From Nostoc sp. FACHB-110 (lineage in GTDB: Bacteria > Cyanobacteriota > Cyanobacteriia > Cyanobacteriales > Nostocaceae): a stretch of DNA of 64,000 nucleotides. A model generated the notes under the pieces. It was not told the origin of the DNA. It was given only the letters and a program-made list of their open reading frames with translations, and made no database searches. This document shows positions 8,228 to 18,915 of the stretch, piece after piece. The DNA lies in the NCBI RefSeq assembly GCF_014697425.1, contig NZ_JACJRU010000013.1, positions 62,001 to 126,000 of the forward strand, in the 5' to 3' direction. The position numbers were made by a program, and so were the translations under genes. How positions within the stretch are numbered: position 1 is the first letter of the stretch; each line of letters opens with the position of its first letter.

Positions 8228-9706
8228 TTAACGTGCACCACCTCTAGGAGTAACCGATCGCTGCAAGTTAGCGAGCGCGCGATTGTAATCTAAAATTGCG
8301 GTGACTCTATTACCTTCAGTTCGGGTGAGGTCGTTTTCGGCAGCTATGACATCTGTTTGTGTGCCGACACCAGCTTGAAATCTAATTCTGGCAATATTTA
8401 AAGCTTCTCTAGCTTGTTCTAAAGCAATGCTAGAAGTTTGCACATTATTTAAGTTAGATTGCAACTGAGCATAATATTGTTCGACATTAAAGCGGATTTG
8501 ATCGCGCTGATTAGCAAATTGAGTTTCCGCAATGGCTATATTACTTCTTGCTTGCGCGGCTCTAGCTTTAGCTGCACCGCCATCAAATAAATTGATGCTA
8601 CCTTGCAACCCCACAGAATAACCATCAGTGACACCTACACTATCGTTAAAGCGATCGAGTAAGTTATAGTTTCCTACTACACTAAGTTGCGGCCCTAACT
8701 GCGAAAGTGCTTGCCGTCGTTGCTGTTCGTAGATGTTGCGTTGTGCTAACTGCTGCGGCAATTCTGGGCGATTTTGAAAAGCTTCTACAATTGTTTGTTC
8801 TAGAGTTTGCTGCCATAGTCCCGCTAGCTGTACCGGATCTGCGGCTGTAATATCTACAGACTGCGGCAGACTCAATAGCGTACCGAACTGACGACGCGCA
8901 ATTTGCTGTTGTGTGATTGCATTTGTCAAGTCTTGTTGAGAATCAGCTAAATTAACTTGAGCTTGCAACACATCAAACCGCGTTCCTACACCAGCTTGTT
9001 CTCTAGCTATGGCATCGCGTAAACTTGCTTGAGCATTGGTAACTGCCGACTGATTGATTCTGACTTGTTCGTCGGCTTGTTGCAAATTGTAATATTGCGT
9101 CGTGACATTTAAATCAATTTCTCTGGTTTGAGTTTCAACATTCAACTCATCTACCCGCAATTGTTCTTCTGCTTGTCTAATAGTGGCCTGACGACTGCCG
9201 GAAGTGTAAAGGTTATAGTTCAGTTGCGCTGTACCGTTGAAAGAAGTAGTGCTATTAGAGGGTGATGGATTGTCAATAATTCCCTGACCGCTATTAGTGA
9301 CACTGCTATTAATATCGACAGTGGGGAATAAAGCCGCTTGAGACTCCCGTAATGCAGAACGGCTGCGCTGTAATTGTAATACTGCTACTTGTAAATCTCG
9401 GTTATTGCGTCGTGCTAATTCTAAAGTCTGTGCCAAAGTCAGAGGTACTGTTTGTTGAATCCGCACTTCCTCTGGTTTGGTGGGAAATTGTAGAGGATTG
9501 GGATTAGGGTTCAAATTAGGTGTAACTTGGGCAGAATTATTCAGCAATGGGGCAGTTTGAGCATCAGCAGTGTTAGCCAAAGCTGGCATCAAAATCGCTA
9601 TCGCTACAGCCGCCCAAGTAGAATGCACATAAAATAGGTTGAAACTCATAACCGCACAATTAACCGACACTAAACAAAATTTGCAAGCCCGATAATTAAT
9701 ATACAT
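8228..9706 (-). CDS. TolC family outer-membrane efflux protein
   Basis: The outer-membrane channel of a tripartite efflux pump, 492 residues. Two OEP repeats are visible, each with long alternating helices (PLTLAQTLELARRNNRDLQVA and later LEQTIVEAFQNRPELPQQLAQ). GVGTRFDVLQAQVNLADSQ and its second-repeat counterpart GVGTQTDVIAAENDLTRTE mark the duplicated fold. A cleavable signal ends near ANTADAQ. An ATG at 9649 (MSFNLFYVH) gives a more normal signal peptide than the upstream one used here; neither has a clear ribosome binding site. It lies behind the ABC ATPase, permease and adaptor genes on the same strand, and completes that pump. Confidence 0.9.
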   Translation of the reverse strand: MYINYRACKFCLVSVNCAVMSFNLFYVHSTWAAVAIAILMPALANTADAQTAPLLNNSAQVTPNLNPNPNPLQFPTKPEEVRIQQTVPLTLAQTLELARRNNRDLQVAVLQLQRSRSALRESQAALFPTVDINSSVTNSGQGIIDNPSPSNSTTSFNGTAQLNYNLYTSGSRQATIRQAEEQLRVDELNVETQTREIDLNVTTQYYNLQQADEQVRINQSAVTNAQASLRDAIAREQAGVGTRFDVLQAQVNLADSQQDLTNAITQQQIARRQFGTLLSLPQSVDITAADPVQLAGLWQQTLEQTIVEAFQNRPELPQQLAQRNIYEQQRRQALSQLGPQLSVVGNYNLLDRFNDSVGVTDGYSVGLQGSINLFDGGAAKARAAQARSNIAIAETQFANQRDQIRFNVEQYYAQLQSNLNNVQTSSIALEQAREALNIARIRFQAGVGTQTDVIAAENDLTRTEGNRVTAILDYNRALANLQRSVTPRGGAR

Positions 9707-10096
9707 TCATAATTGATTTAGATTAACTACCTATCTTTCGGGAGAAATGACAACTTTATTGATTAACTTTAGACAGATAGTAAATATATAAAAGCCAAAT
9801 AAACTATATAAAGATTAAAGAACAGCATAAAATAAAATTATTTATCTATAAGCCAAGTAGTAATTTTTTATTTGGTTTAGGCTTTTTATTTAACGCCAGT
9901 TTATTTATACCACAAGCTCTCACAATTATTAAAACTAAAAATGCTCAGAATATCTCTTGATTAACTTTTGTTGGCTTCAATTAAATTCGATTAAATCGGA
10001 CTATTTATTGTTATTATCATATTTTGTTGTATGGTAATTTAATTATTTTTTCGCTTTGCTGTAACTGCATTAACAATATATTATCGAAAATCATAA
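9707..10096. other. AT-rich gap inside the efflux gene cluster
   Basis: 390 bases with no supported gene, separating the ABC ATPase gene from tolC. It is strongly AT-rich with several oligo-T and oligo-A runs. An imperfect inverted repeat (AAGCC and GGCTT around 9850-9892) could be a weak terminator. The gap suggests tolC may have its own promoter. Confidence 0.5.
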
Positions 10097-10771
10097 CTAT
10101 GATTTAACTATTAAACCATCTTGGACGCGAATAATTCTTTTAGTTTGAGCGGCTATATCTGGCTCATGGGTAACAATAACAATGGTGATGCCTTGCTCAT
10201 TTAATTCGGTGAGTAAATTCATCACTTCATAAGAAGTTTCTGTATCTAAAGCACCTGTAGGTTCGTCTGCCAAAACTAGTGCAGGTCTATTAACTAAAGC
10301 CCGCGCGATCGCTACCCGTTGTTGTTGTCCTCCAGAGAGTTGACTAGGACGGTTGAGAACGCGTTCTGCTAGACCGACTCTGTTTAAAGCATCTAAAGCT
10401 CTTTGCCGACGTTTATATTTAGGCAAATTAGCATAAACCATTGGTAGCATAACATTTTCTAAAGCCGTTGAACGCGCCAATAAATTAAATTGCTGAAAGA
10501 CAAAGCCGATTCTTTGGTTGCGGATATAAGCTAACTCATCATCATTAAAAGTAGTTAAATTTCGCCCTTCAAAAATATAGTTACCTTCTGTCGGTCTATC
10601 TAGACAGCCTAAAATATTCATCAGTGTAGATTTACCTGAACCAGAAGCACCCATGATGGCCACATATTCACCCTCTTCAATTGCCAGGTGAATTCCCTTA
10701 AGAATCGGAACTTTCATTTCTCCTAATTGGTAAGTTTTAGTAATCGATTCCATCCAAATCATGTTAGCCAT
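10097..10771 (-). CDS. ABC transporter ATPase, MacB/LolD type
   Basis: The ATPase subunit of a MacAB-like exporter. The Walker [10 protein letters not shown] is at 41-49, the LSGGQ signature at 145-149, Walker B ALVLADE at 164-170, and the switch His202 in VTHEPD. The 224-residue length and HNRP-type spacing fit the LolD/MacB clade rather than importers. It is 77 bases downstream of the permease gene, in the same operon. In Escherichia coli MacB, ATPase and permease are fused; here they are separate polypeptides, as is usual in cyanobacteria. The exported substrate is unknown. Confidence 0.93.
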   Translation of the reverse strand: MANMIWMESITKTYQLGEMKVPILKGIHLAIEEGEYVAIMGASGSGKSTLMNILGCLDRPTEGNYIFEGRNLTTFNDDELAYIRNQRIGFVFQQFNLLARSTALENVMLPMVYANLPKYKRRQRALDALNRVGLAERVLNRPSQLSGGQQQRVAIARALVNRPALVLADEPTGALDTETSYEVMNLLTELNEQGITIVIVTHEPDIAAQTKRIIRVQDGLIVKS

Positions 10772-10848
10772 ATTTTTGAGTGCTGAGTGTTGAGTTTAAA
10801 GTACTGAGTGCTGAGTATTAAATACTTCTGCCTGCTGCCTTCTGACAA

Positions 10849-12129
10849 TTAGTCACTACGTAAAGCCGTAATCGGGTCTAACTTAGACGCGTTACGTGCA
10901 GGAATTACGCCTGCAACTAAACCCACAAATAACGATAATCCAAACCCAACAATGACTGATAAAACAGAAATAACAAAGGGAAATTTAAAAATACTAGCAG
11001 CAGCAAAAGCAATTAAAATACCGCTACCCATACCGATACCGCCACCCAAAATAGAAATAACGATCGCCTCAGTTAAAAATTGATTAAGAATAGCTGAATT
11101 AGTTGCGCCGACAGCTTTGCGAATGCCAATTTCTCGCGTACGTTCCACCACAGAAACTAACATAATATTGGCAATACCAATGCCGCCAACCACAAGAGAA
11201 ATTCCGGCGATCGCCACTACCATGATTGTGAATAAACCTACAACATTTGTGAAGGTACTAACAATATCAGCTTGGTTAGTAATTCTAAAATCATCTATTT
11301 GTGGCGGATAAATCTCATGTCGCAAACGTAAAATGTTCGTGACTTGAAATTGGGCTGCTTCTAATTGCTCTTGATTACTAGCTTTAATTAAAATTCCATT
11401 CACAGAAACCCCTGTTAAAGCATTATTTCCCACTAATCTCCCCGACATACTTGTGAGGGGAATAAAAATTTGGTCATCTCGATCCATCGGCCCTTGAGAA
11501 CCTTTTGGTTCAGTCACACCAATAACTTGATAAGTTTCCCCTTGAATGCGAATTTGCTCACCAATAACTTTAGTACTATTGCCAAACAGTGTTCTTTTAA
11601 CAGTCGGCCCAATCACCGCAACTTGTTTTGCCGAATCAAGTTCATCTTGATTAAAAAACCGCCCTTCTTGAGGATAAGTGTTTCTCGCTTCTGGATAATT
11701 TAAATCTGTGCCATAAATTGTAGTTGAGGTGTTTTCCCCTGCATAAACTACTTGAGCAGAACGTTGCAGATAAGCAGAAACTAGTTGTGCTGATGGTGCT
11801 TGTTGAGCTATAGCTTTGGCATCTTCCCAAGTTAAAGTACTGGTAGAACCTAACCCTTGACGAACATTACCAGTTCTGGGCGCACCAGCCAAAACTTGTA
11901 ACACATCAGTACCTAGTGCTTGTATTTGTTGTTCAACACTTTTTTGCACCCCTTGACCAACAGAAGTAATCGCAATCACCGAAGCAATACCAATGACTAC
12001 GCCTAACATAGTCAGACCTGTGCGTAATTTATTACTCCACAGTGTTTCTACAGCCATTGACAATATTTCTGTCAACGGAACTGTCTGCTTGTTGGGAACT
12101 TTTTTAAATTTATATAAACCCTGAATCAT
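10849..12129 (-). CDS. MacB-type ABC transporter permease
   Basis: A 426-residue permease with the MacB fold: one membrane span near residues 32-58 (RTGLTMLGVVIGIASVIAI), a large periplasmic MacB_PCD domain (about 60-285), then three spans forming the FtsX domain (from about 293, with VVERTREIGIRKAVGAT between spans two and three). It ends with VIPARNASKLDPITALRSD, the usual MacB/FtsX tail. It lies between the adaptor gene and the ATPase gene. Together with them it uses mechanotransmission to push periplasmic substrate through the TolC channel. Confidence 0.93.
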   Translation of the reverse strand: MIQGLYKFKKVPNKQTVPLTEILSMAVETLWSNKLRTGLTMLGVVIGIASVIAITSVGQGVQKSVEQQIQALGTDVLQVLAGAPRTGNVRQGLGSTSTLTWEDAKAIAQQAPSAQLVSAYLQRSAQVVYAGENTSTTIYGTDLNYPEARNTYPQEGRFFNQDELDSAKQVAVIGPTVKRTLFGNSTKVIGEQIRIQGETYQVIGVTEPKGSQGPMDRDDQIFIPLTSMSGRLVGNNALTGVSVNGILIKASNQEQLEAAQFQVTNILRLRHEIYPPQIDDFRITNQADIVSTFTNVVGLFTIMVVAIAGISLVVGGIGIANIMLVSVVERTREIGIRKAVGATNSAILNQFLTEAIVISILGGGIGMGSGILIAFAAASIFKFPFVISVLSVIVGFGLSLFVGLVAGVIPARNASKLDPITALRSD

Positions 12130-12194
12130 GCCAATTTTAGATTTTTAGATTAAAAGCATTAGTATTCAAACTCTTTGACTTTTACCTTTTGCCT

Positions 12195-13754
12195 TTAAGG
12201 AGCATTACCACCAGAACGGCCACCGCCACCACCTTGACGACCACCGCCACCGCCCACACCTGGGAACACACCTCCGCGCGGTGTTGATTGTGGTCGTGAA
12301 CCTGGTGGGAAACTCAGCATGACTTTCTCATTACCTGATAATCCCGACTTAACCTCAGTAAAGTTATTCACGGTAACTCCAGTCTCAATGCGAGTAAATC
12401 TCGGTTGATCATTCGCACCTAAGACATATACGCCTGTACCATTTTCGCGGCGAACAACTGAAGCTGTGGGTACAACTAAGGCATTTTCTAACTGACCAAC
12501 TTGAAATTCTACGTCTACATTCATTCCAGAGCGCAAGAGATTTTGCGGATCTGATAGAGATGCTTTGACTTGAAAACTAGTAACGTTTTGCTCGACGGTA
12601 GCTTGAGCGGCAATTTGAATTACTTGACCCTCAAAAACTCTTCCTGGGTAAGCATCGGCTTTAATTGTGACTTTTTGACCAAGGCGAATTTTAGAAATAT
12701 TTGATTCTGAAACATTGGCGACAACTTGATTGGTGGAAGCCAAAGCCAAAATAGAGGAAGAAGTAGCAGAAGAAACAGCACTACCAGAAGTAGTTGGCGT
12801 AACGAAAGCCCCCGGGTCGGCAAATTTTTGCGTGACAACACCAGCAAAAGGAGCACGAATTATCGTGTTATTAATTTGAGCTTGGATATCTTGGAGTGCG
12901 CCACGAGCCGAGGTGACTTGAGCGCGAGCTGCTTGAATATCTTCTTGGCGTGTTCCGGCTTTGAGTAAGTCTAAAGCTTGTTGTCGTTGTTGGACTGTGG
13001 CTCTGGCTTGTTGAATATCTTCTTGGCGCGAACCTGCTTGTTGCAAAGATAATGCTTGCTGTGCTTCATTGACTTGGGCTTGGGCGGTGTCACGCGCTGC
13101 CCGTGATTGGTTGACGACTTGCAAAGCGATCGCACCAGAGCTATATAATTGCTGATTGCGGCGTAAATCATCTTCGGCTTGATTCAAGGTAGCTTGCGCA
13201 CTTCTTAAACGTGCTTGAGCCTGGCCAATATCTTGAGGGCGATTTCCTGCTTCTACCTTCCGCAGATTTGCCTGCGCCTCGTTAAGTTGTGCCTGTGCTT
13301 GGGCAATATCTTGAGGGCGATTCCCTGCTTGGGCTTTTTGTAAATTTGCTTGGGCTTGTGCTACTTGTCCTTGTGCTTGAGTCAGATTACCTTGCAGATC
13401 AGTATCATCCATGTAAGCAAGAATTTGTCCTTGTTTAACAGAATCTCCTTCTTTGACTAGCAATTGTTTTAATATGCCAGAATTTTTTGGGCTGACGTTA
13501 ATTGAGCGTTCCGGTTTAATTGTGCCATTGGCAGTAACAGCGATCGCTAAATTTTGTCTTTGTACTGGCTGAGTTACCATTCTGCGTCTGGCTTCTTGGC
13601 GAGGCACAACTGTTACTTGGTAATAAATTGCATAGCCAATGCCACCCAACAAGCCAAGAATCAGTAGCCAAGACAGCCAATTATACTGGCGTGGCTTTTT
13701 TGGCTCTGGAGCCATCACTGGTGATTCTACGGTTTTTGATGTATCAAGTTTCAT
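12195..13754 (-). CDS. Periplasmic adaptor (membrane fusion protein) of MacA/HlyD type
   Basis: The adaptor that joins the permease to the TolC channel. Start chosen at the ATG giving MKLDTSKTVE; an upstream ATG at 13775 adds seven residues. A membrane anchor follows (YNWLSWLLILGLLGGIGYAI), then a lipoyl half-domain (SGILKQLLVKEGDSVKQGQ), a long coiled-coil hairpin, the second lipoyl half, and a beta-barrel. The coiled coil has four AG[NST]R[PQ][QE]DI units, two per arm, 26 residues apart. The C-terminal tail is almost pure Gly with Arg and Gln. It is the first gene of the four-gene efflux operon. Confidence 0.92.
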   Translation of the reverse strand: MKLDTSKTVESPVMAPEPKKPRQYNWLSWLLILGLLGGIGYAIYYQVTVVPRQEARRRMVTQPVQRQNLAIAVTANGTIKPERSINVSPKNSGILKQLLVKEGDSVKQGQILAYMDDTDLQGNLTQAQGQVAQAQANLQKAQAGNRPQDIAQAQAQLNEAQANLRKVEAGNRPQDIGQAQARLRSAQATLNQAEDDLRRNQQLYSSGAIALQVVNQSRAARDTAQAQVNEAQQALSLQQAGSRQEDIQQARATVQQRQQALDLLKAGTRQEDIQAARAQVTSARGALQDIQAQINNTIIRAPFAGVVTQKFADPGAFVTPTTSGSAVSSATSSSILALASTNQVVANVSESNISKIRLGQKVTIKADAYPGRVFEGQVIQIAAQATVEQNVTSFQVKASLSDPQNLLRSGMNVDVEFQVGQLENALVVPTASVVRRENGTGVYVLGANDQPRFTRIETGVTVNNFTEVKSGLSGNEKVMLSFPPGSRPQSTPRGGVFPGVGGGGGRQGGGGGRSGGNAP

Positions 13755-14110
13755 AACTATATTTGTGGTCAACAAAGGCTACTGAGCTATTTTGTCAGGG
13801 CTAAAACTGGAAATTACTAACCCTGAGTGTTAATTTCCTCTTTTTTAATCGTTATCGTGACTATACAAATTCAGCAAACTTGGCACAATTATCAACGGCT
13901 ATATTTTGACTATGAGGGAAACTATCTGGCGATAGATTTACGTTTAAGTATTGGCAGGTGGAAATAAAGTTAAAATACTATGACACAGTTTTTTGGCGAT
14001 ATCATTATTGAATCCTAATTTATCCGAAAATTTGCTAAGTCTAAAGTTGCGATAACGTAAATAAGAAATTGGTTTAGTTAATTATCAACCAAACACTTGC
14101 ACCTTTTAGC

Positions 14111-14160
14111 ATGACAAAAGTCACCAGTATCGCTGATTTCCTGTATGACCAAAGTCACCA
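14111..14160. promoter_or_regulatory. Direct repeat ATGACnAAAGTCACCA, possible operator
   Basis: ATGACAAAAGTCACCA (14111-14126) and ATGACCAAAGTCACCA (14145-14160) differ at one base and lie 34 bases apart, about three helical turns. Each unit contains the dyad TGAC-N4-GTCA. The dyad resembles the sites at 40671-40688 and 40765-40778, and also the GACTWWAGTC core bound by NarL/DosR-type response regulators. Operator function is inferred. Confidence 0.4.
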
Positions 14161-14423
14161 ATTTACTGATATTAATTGACAAAAGAAGCTTGGTATTTAT
14201 TTGTTAATATGATGATTTTTACGGCGGCGATCGCTCAATTAAAACTTAAATATTTTAGCCAAGATTATTGAAAAATAGTCAGAAGTCAGAATTGATCAGG
14301 AATGTAGTCTGATTTATATATTGAGTCATTAAATATTATTCAACCTCTGGAAATATTTTGGCTCCTGGATTCTGACTCCTGAATCCTGATTTGTATCATT
14401 TTTCCAGTGAACCGATATCAGTC

Positions 14424-14445
14424 CAACGAGTTAAGTAACTCGTTG
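14424..14445. terminator. Perfect 22-base inverted repeat
   Basis: CAACGAGTTA and TAACTCGTTG flank AG and are followed by GAGAAAAAA. It could form a hairpin or be a dimer binding site. It lies about 300 bases before the TPR gene and is not next to any gene end, so termination is only one option. Confidence 0.4.
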
Positions 14446-14742
14446 AGAAAAAACCGAATTATGTTAAGAAAAGTTAATTAACCTAAAACCTTTTCCCAGT
14501 GATAAATATTTATGCCGCTCTACTTAAGCTCAGGTGATGCTTCCGTCCAGTGCTAACAATTGTCAATTTATACTAAGTTGCTTTGCTAAAATAGTAGTAT
14601 TCTTACTCACTATTCCCTACTCCCCACTCCCAGCCTAGCTTACTATCTTTGACTGCAACTTGATATTACCTTTCGCCGAAACCTGGGCAGATGGTTTAAG
14701 CTAGCTGAAAGATTATTTGATTTGTGGTCAAGAGGCGGTAGT

Positions 14743-15606
14743 GTGCCTAAACACGTTCGGTTAATTTCGTTGCTGGTTGCTTGTAGTTTGTTGAGTCTGC
14801 CCAAAGTTGCTCACGCACAGGCACTCATTCCTCATACACTGCAACTAGATCCAGCCAAGTTAGAGAAACAAGGGTTGACGCTGGCACAAGAGGCGGCTCA
14901 ACTAGCACAGTTTCAACAAATTGATTTAGCTTTACCGCGAGCGCGACTAGCTAGCCAACTGGCCCCCAAAAACGATAAAGTATGGTTTTTATTGGGTGGC
15001 TTGCATTTGCAAAACCGGGAATTTGATCAAGCAATCACAGCTTTGAACAGAGCCAAGTCGCTCAACCCCAAAAATGCTGACGTTATTTTTGCTATCGGTT
15101 CGGCTAACTTCCAGCAGAAAAAGTACGATGTGGCTATTGCCAATTATCAAGCAGGTTTAAAGCTCAAACCCAACGATCCAGAAGCCTTGTTTGATTTAGG
15201 TAACGCCTACTATATGCAGGGTAAACTACCAGAGGCGATCGCCCAGTACAATCAGGCAGTAGCTCAAAATAAAAAATTCTGGGCAGCAATTAATAACATT
15301 GGCTTAATCCAATACGAACAGGGTAATGTTGATGCAGCCATTAAACAATGGCAAACTGCTGTGTCTATTGATAAGCAAGCAGCCGAGCCTCTATTAGCTT
15401 TAGCCGTGGCGCTGTACACTAAAGGCGATGTTCAACAAAGTCTGAAATTCGGCGAAGCGGCTTTACGCATCGACCAGCGTTACGCTGACTTAGATTTCCT
15501 CAAAGAAAATCTTTGGGGTGAACGTCTACTAACTGATACAAAGAAATTTTTGGAACTCCCCCGCATCCAAACTGCTCTACAGCAACAGCCTGCCCAGCAG
15601 CAATAA
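14743..15606 (+). CDS. Secreted or periplasmic TPR protein
   Basis: The GTG at 14743 is chosen as the start because AGAGGCGG lies just upstream and the product then begins MPKHVRLISLL, a normal signal peptide ending near KVAHAQA. An upstream TTG at 14722 is in frame but less likely. The mature protein has about five TPR units with the usual NPKNADVIFAIGSANFQQKKYD, NDPEALFDLGNAYY and AINNIGLIQYEQGN patterns. This suggests a periplasmic or thylakoid-lumen scaffold. The gene is isolated and ends at a bidirectional terminator shared with the response regulator. No partner can be named. Confidence 0.82.
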   Translation: MPKHVRLISLLVACSLLSLPKVAHAQALIPHTLQLDPAKLEKQGLTLAQEAAQLAQFQQIDLALPRARLASQLAPKNDKVWFLLGGLHLQNREFDQAITALNRAKSLNPKNADVIFAIGSANFQQKKYDVAIANYQAGLKLKPNDPEALFDLGNAYYMQGKLPEAIAQYNQAVAQNKKFWAAINNIGLIQYEQGNVDAAIKQWQTAVSIDKQAAEPLLALAVALYTKGDVQQSLKFGEAALRIDQRYADLDFLKENLWGERLLTDTKKFLELPRIQTALQQQPAQQQ

Positions 15607-15725
15607 CAAGTAAAAAGGCAAAAAGCAAAAGTAAAATAATTTTAGCCTTTGACTTTTTACTTTTGCCTTGATTAACTACTTGCGGAAAATAGTATCTTAT
15701 AGTACACATATACTAGATAAAATGA

Positions 15726-15759
15726 AAATATTCGCCCAGAACATTTTGGGCGAATATTT
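15726..15759. terminator. Bidirectional rho-independent terminator
   Basis: A perfect 13-base stem (AAATATTCGCCCA/TGGGCGAATATTT) with an 8-base loop, lying between the convergent TPR and response-regulator genes. T- and A-rich flanks on both sides allow it to work in both directions. Confidence 0.75.
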
Positions 15760-15789
15760 CTAACTAAGTCTAGTTAATTCTTGTGGTTA

Positions 15790-16185
15790 TTAGCCAGGGA
15801 GAAGTGCCATGATTTGGTCAACAAATTGTTGGTGGTCGACAACAGGTTTAGAGATATAACCATCAGCACCACTTTGCTTGAGGAAGTTCTCGCGATCGCC
15901 TTCCATAGCGTGTGCTGTTACTAGAATGACAGGTAAATTTGCTGTTTGTGGATCAGATTTCAACATTTGGGTAATCTTGATGCCATCCACCGATTTACCT
16001 TGATAAACACTTCTAGATAAAGAAACATCCATTAAAATTAGGTCTGCTTCCCCTGATTGAGCAATTTGAATCACTTCTTCTACATTTTCAGTATGTTTTA
16101 CACCTAAGCCACCACGCTTAGTCAAAATTTTGGAAAACACGCGAGCATTAATCAGATCGTCTTCAACAATTAAAACAGTTTTCAT
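15790..16185 (-). CDS. Stand-alone response regulator receiver (CheY/DivK-like)
   Basis: A 131-residue single-domain receiver. The acidic pair is at residues 9-10, the phosphoacceptor Asp53 lies in LILMDVSLS, the conserved Thr90 in VILVTAHAME, and Lys113 in GYISKPV. There is no output domain, so it must signal by protein-protein contact, as DivK, CheY or Spo0F do. A small insertion (SRSVYQGKSVDG) follows Asp53. No histidine kinase is nearby, so its partner is encoded elsewhere. Confidence 0.92.
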   Translation of the reverse strand: MKTVLIVEDDLINARVFSKILTKRGGLGVKHTENVEEVIQIAQSGEADLILMDVSLSRSVYQGKSVDGIKITQMLKSDPQTANLPVILVTAHAMEGDRENFLKQSGADGYISKPVVDHQQFVDQIMALLPG

Positions 16186-16413
16186 GAGAATTTTATTTAT
16201 AGAGGTGAAGGGGAGAAAGACTTGAACAATAATAGCTGTCTAGCTCCTTTTTAATCATCAAAGTGCGTCCCCGTCATCATGGATAATACTACTGCTTTTT
16301 ATCCTTTGACCATCAAGAATATGTTAGGAATACCTTTACATCCGTTATGCTGTGTTTGCTGCATTGTTCAGTTATAGCGATTTTTGTGTAATTAAATTTC
16401 AGGGAAAAAACTC

Positions 16414-18915
16414 ATGGCAAAACAGTTAAACCTTCTCTCCACGGGACAGGTAATTACAACAGCCCTGCACACCGAGATGCAGCGCTCTTACCTAGAATAT
16501 GCCATGAGTGTGATTGTTGGGCGAGCCTTACCAGATGTCCGCGATGGCTTAAAACCTGTGCATCGTCGGATTTTGTATGCGATGCATGAACTAGGTTTAA
16601 CACCCGACAGACCTTATCGCAAATGCGCCCGTGTGGTTGGGGATGTGCTGGGTAAATACCACCCCCACGGCGACCAAGCAGTTTACGATGCTTTAGTGCG
16701 GCTAGTGCAAGAATTTTCTAGCCGCTATCCCCTACTAGCAGGACATGGCAACTTTGGCAGCGTCGATAATGACCCACCTGCGGCAATGCGTTACACCGAA
16801 ACTCGTCTAGCATCCATTAGCCATGAGGGGATGCTGTCAGAAATCGGTGAAGAAACTGTAGAATTTATCGGTAACTTTGATAATTCTCAGCAAGAACCGA
16901 CAGTTTTACCTGCACAGTTACCCTTTTTGTTACTCAATGGTTGTGCGGGGATTGCCGTTGGGATGGCCACGAATATTCCGCCGCACAACTTGGGGGAAAT
17001 AGTTGATGGTTTAATTGCCTTAATTGACCAACCAGATTTAACCGATGATAAATTACTAGAGTTAATTCCTGGGCCAGACTTTCCCACAGGTGGGGAAATT
17101 GTTGGCGATACCGGGATTCGAGAAGCATACACCACAGGTAAAGGTGGGATTGTGCTGCGGGGAGTCGCCCAAATCGAAGAGATTGCTGGCGGTAAAGGAA
17201 CCAAACGCCGCACAGCAATTGTGATTACCGAATTGCCTTATCAAGTAAATAAAGCAGGCTGGATTGAAAAGGTAGCGGAGTTAGTTAATCAAAGTCGCTT
17301 GCAAGGCATTTCGGATATTAGAGATGAAAGCGATAGAGAAGGGATGCGCGTAGTCATTGAACTTAAACGCGACACTAACCCCCAAGAAGTGCTGCAACAT
17401 TTGTATCACCAAACCGCATTGCAAACTAATTTTGGGGCAATCCTTCTAGCGATCGTCGAAGGACAACCCCGACAATTAAGCTTACGGCAATTATTACAAG
17501 AGTTTTTAAATTTCCGCGAAGCAACTCTTAACCGTCGCTATAATTACGAGTTGGGCAAAGCCGAAAGTCGCTTGCACATCGTAGACGGTTTACTCACAGC
17601 CTTATCTCATGTGGATGAAGTAATTCACATTTTGCGGCAAGCTGCTGACGGTAGCACAGCAAAAATAAATTTGTGCAATCAACTAGATTTGAGTGAAGCA
17701 CAAGCAGATGCAATTTTAGCCATGCCTTTGCGCCGCTTGACTAGTTTAGAACAACAGAACTTACAGCAAGAATTTGAGCAACTCACCGAACAAATTGCCT
17801 TATTGGAAAAGTTACTCAACGATCGCCGCGAATTATTAAAGTCCCTGAAAAAAGATTTGCGATCGCTCAAACGTAAATACAGTGATCCGCGACGCACGCA
17901 AATCATTACTAACATCCCAGAAGAATTACCGAAAACCAAAGCAGCAGAAGGTAAAAGAAATCGCAGCACCGACGAAGATGAGGACTTAACCGCCGAACAA
18001 CCTGCCCAAGAAGCAATTTTAGAGTTTACTCAACGGGGTTACGTGCGCCGTCTGGCCACCTCTGGGAAAAAATCAAAAGCAGAAAACGGTCTACCCGATA
18101 ACGATTTCCTCATCCAAACTGAGTTAACCGACACTAACCAAGACTTGCTGATTCTCACTAGTGGTGGCAAGGTTTACCCTGTGCGTGTCGGGGATATTCC
18201 CTTAACTACTGGCCGTTCTCCACGGGGAACACCATTAATTACGACACTCACAACTACTGCCCAAGGTACTCAAGAAGCTGTAGTCAGTCGCTTTTTATTA
18301 CCGGAAGATTTAGACTCCAAGCAAATGATTCTCCTGACAAAACAAGGCAGAATTAAACGCTTATCTTATGCCGAATTTGCTAACCTCACTCGTCGTGGTA
18401 TTACCATTGTCAAACTCAAAGACGATGATGAGTTGTTATTTACTCAATCAACTACCACAGGCGAGCATTTAATTTTAGCTAGTTCTGGTGGGCGGTTACT
18501 GCGGTTTGCAGTGAATGACGAACAACTCCCAGTCATGGGCCGCACAGCAATGGGTTTACAAGCCTTCCGGTTGTTGAGAAGTCAGCAAATGGTTGGCTGT
18601 GCAACTGTGGGCAAAGATGACCAATTGCTTCTAGTTTCTCAACAAGGATATGCCAAGCGGATGGCAGCCAACCAATTAAGAGCCGCTAACCGAGGCGATT
18701 TAGGTACGCAAGCACTGAAATTTGCGAATAAATCTGATAACTTAGCCAGTATGGTGAAAGCGACTACGGCTGAAGTTGCTCTAGTAACCAACAAAGAGCG
18801 TGTAGTCAGACTAGCTGTAGATACAGTACCTATTTTGGGTCGTGACACTACAGGCGAAAGTATCTTGCAACTCAACCGCGATGAGAAAATTATCTCGGTT
18901 GCTGAAGTCCGTTAG
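16414..18915 (+). CDS. gyrA: Type IIA DNA topoisomerase subunit A (DNA gyrase A)
   Basis: The breakage-reunion subunit of gyrase, 833 residues. The quinolone-region signature [18 protein letters not shown] is at 29-46 and the catalytic Tyr127 in [10 protein letters not shown]. The C-terminal beta-pinwheel has repeated blades from about 540. The GyrA box that wraps DNA (QRRGGKG in classical gyrases) appears only as a degenerate LTRRGITIV near residue 658, so it could also be called ParC. GyrB is encoded 4 kb away on the other strand. A PAP2 phosphatase gene starts inside the last base of the stop codon. Confidence 0.88.
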   Translation: MAKQLNLLSTGQVITTALHTEMQRSYLEYAMSVIVGRALPDVRDGLKPVHRRILYAMHELGLTPDRPYRKCARVVGDVLGKYHPHGDQAVYDALVRLVQEFSSRYPLLAGHGNFGSVDNDPPAAMRYTETRLASISHEGMLSEIGEETVEFIGNFDNSQQEPTVLPAQLPFLLLNGCAGIAVGMATNIPPHNLGEIVDGLIALIDQPDLTDDKLLELIPGPDFPTGGEIVGDTGIREAYTTGKGGIVLRGVAQIEEIAGGKGTKRRTAIVITELPYQVNKAGWIEKVAELVNQSRLQGISDIRDESDREGMRVVIELKRDTNPQEVLQHLYHQTALQTNFGAILLAIVEGQPRQLSLRQLLQEFLNFREATLNRRYNYELGKAESRLHIVDGLLTALSHVDEVIHILRQAADGSTAKINLCNQLDLSEAQADAILAMPLRRLTSLEQQNLQQEFEQLTEQIALLEKLLNDRRELLKSLKKDLRSLKRKYSDPRRTQIITNIPEELPKTKAAEGKRNRSTDEDEDLTAEQPAQEAILEFTQRGYVRRLATSGKKSKAENGLPDNDFLIQTELTDTNQDLLILTSGGKVYPVRVGDIPLTTGRSPRGTPLITTLTTTAQGTQEAVVSRFLLPEDLDSKQMILLTKQGRIKRLSYAEFANLTRRGITIVKLKDDDELLFTQSTTTGEHLILASSGGRLLRFAVNDEQLPVMGRTAMGLQAFRLLRSQQMVGCATVGKDDQLLLVSQQGYAKRMAANQLRAANRGDLGTQALKFANKSDNLASMVKATTAEVALVTNKERVVRLAVDTVPILGRDTTGESILQLNRDEKIISVAEVR

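Larger units (their letters stand above)
13755..14742. other. Long divergent intergenic region
   Basis: Nearly 1 kb without a gene, between the leftward efflux operon and a rightward TPR gene. It must hold the promoters of both. It contains a 16-base direct repeat (14111-14160) and a perfect inverted repeat (14424-14445), listed separately. The rest is AT-rich, with one HIP1-like site near 14227 and spacer text such as CTGACTCCTGAATCCTGA that recurs near 39.8-39.9 kb. Confidence 0.55.
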
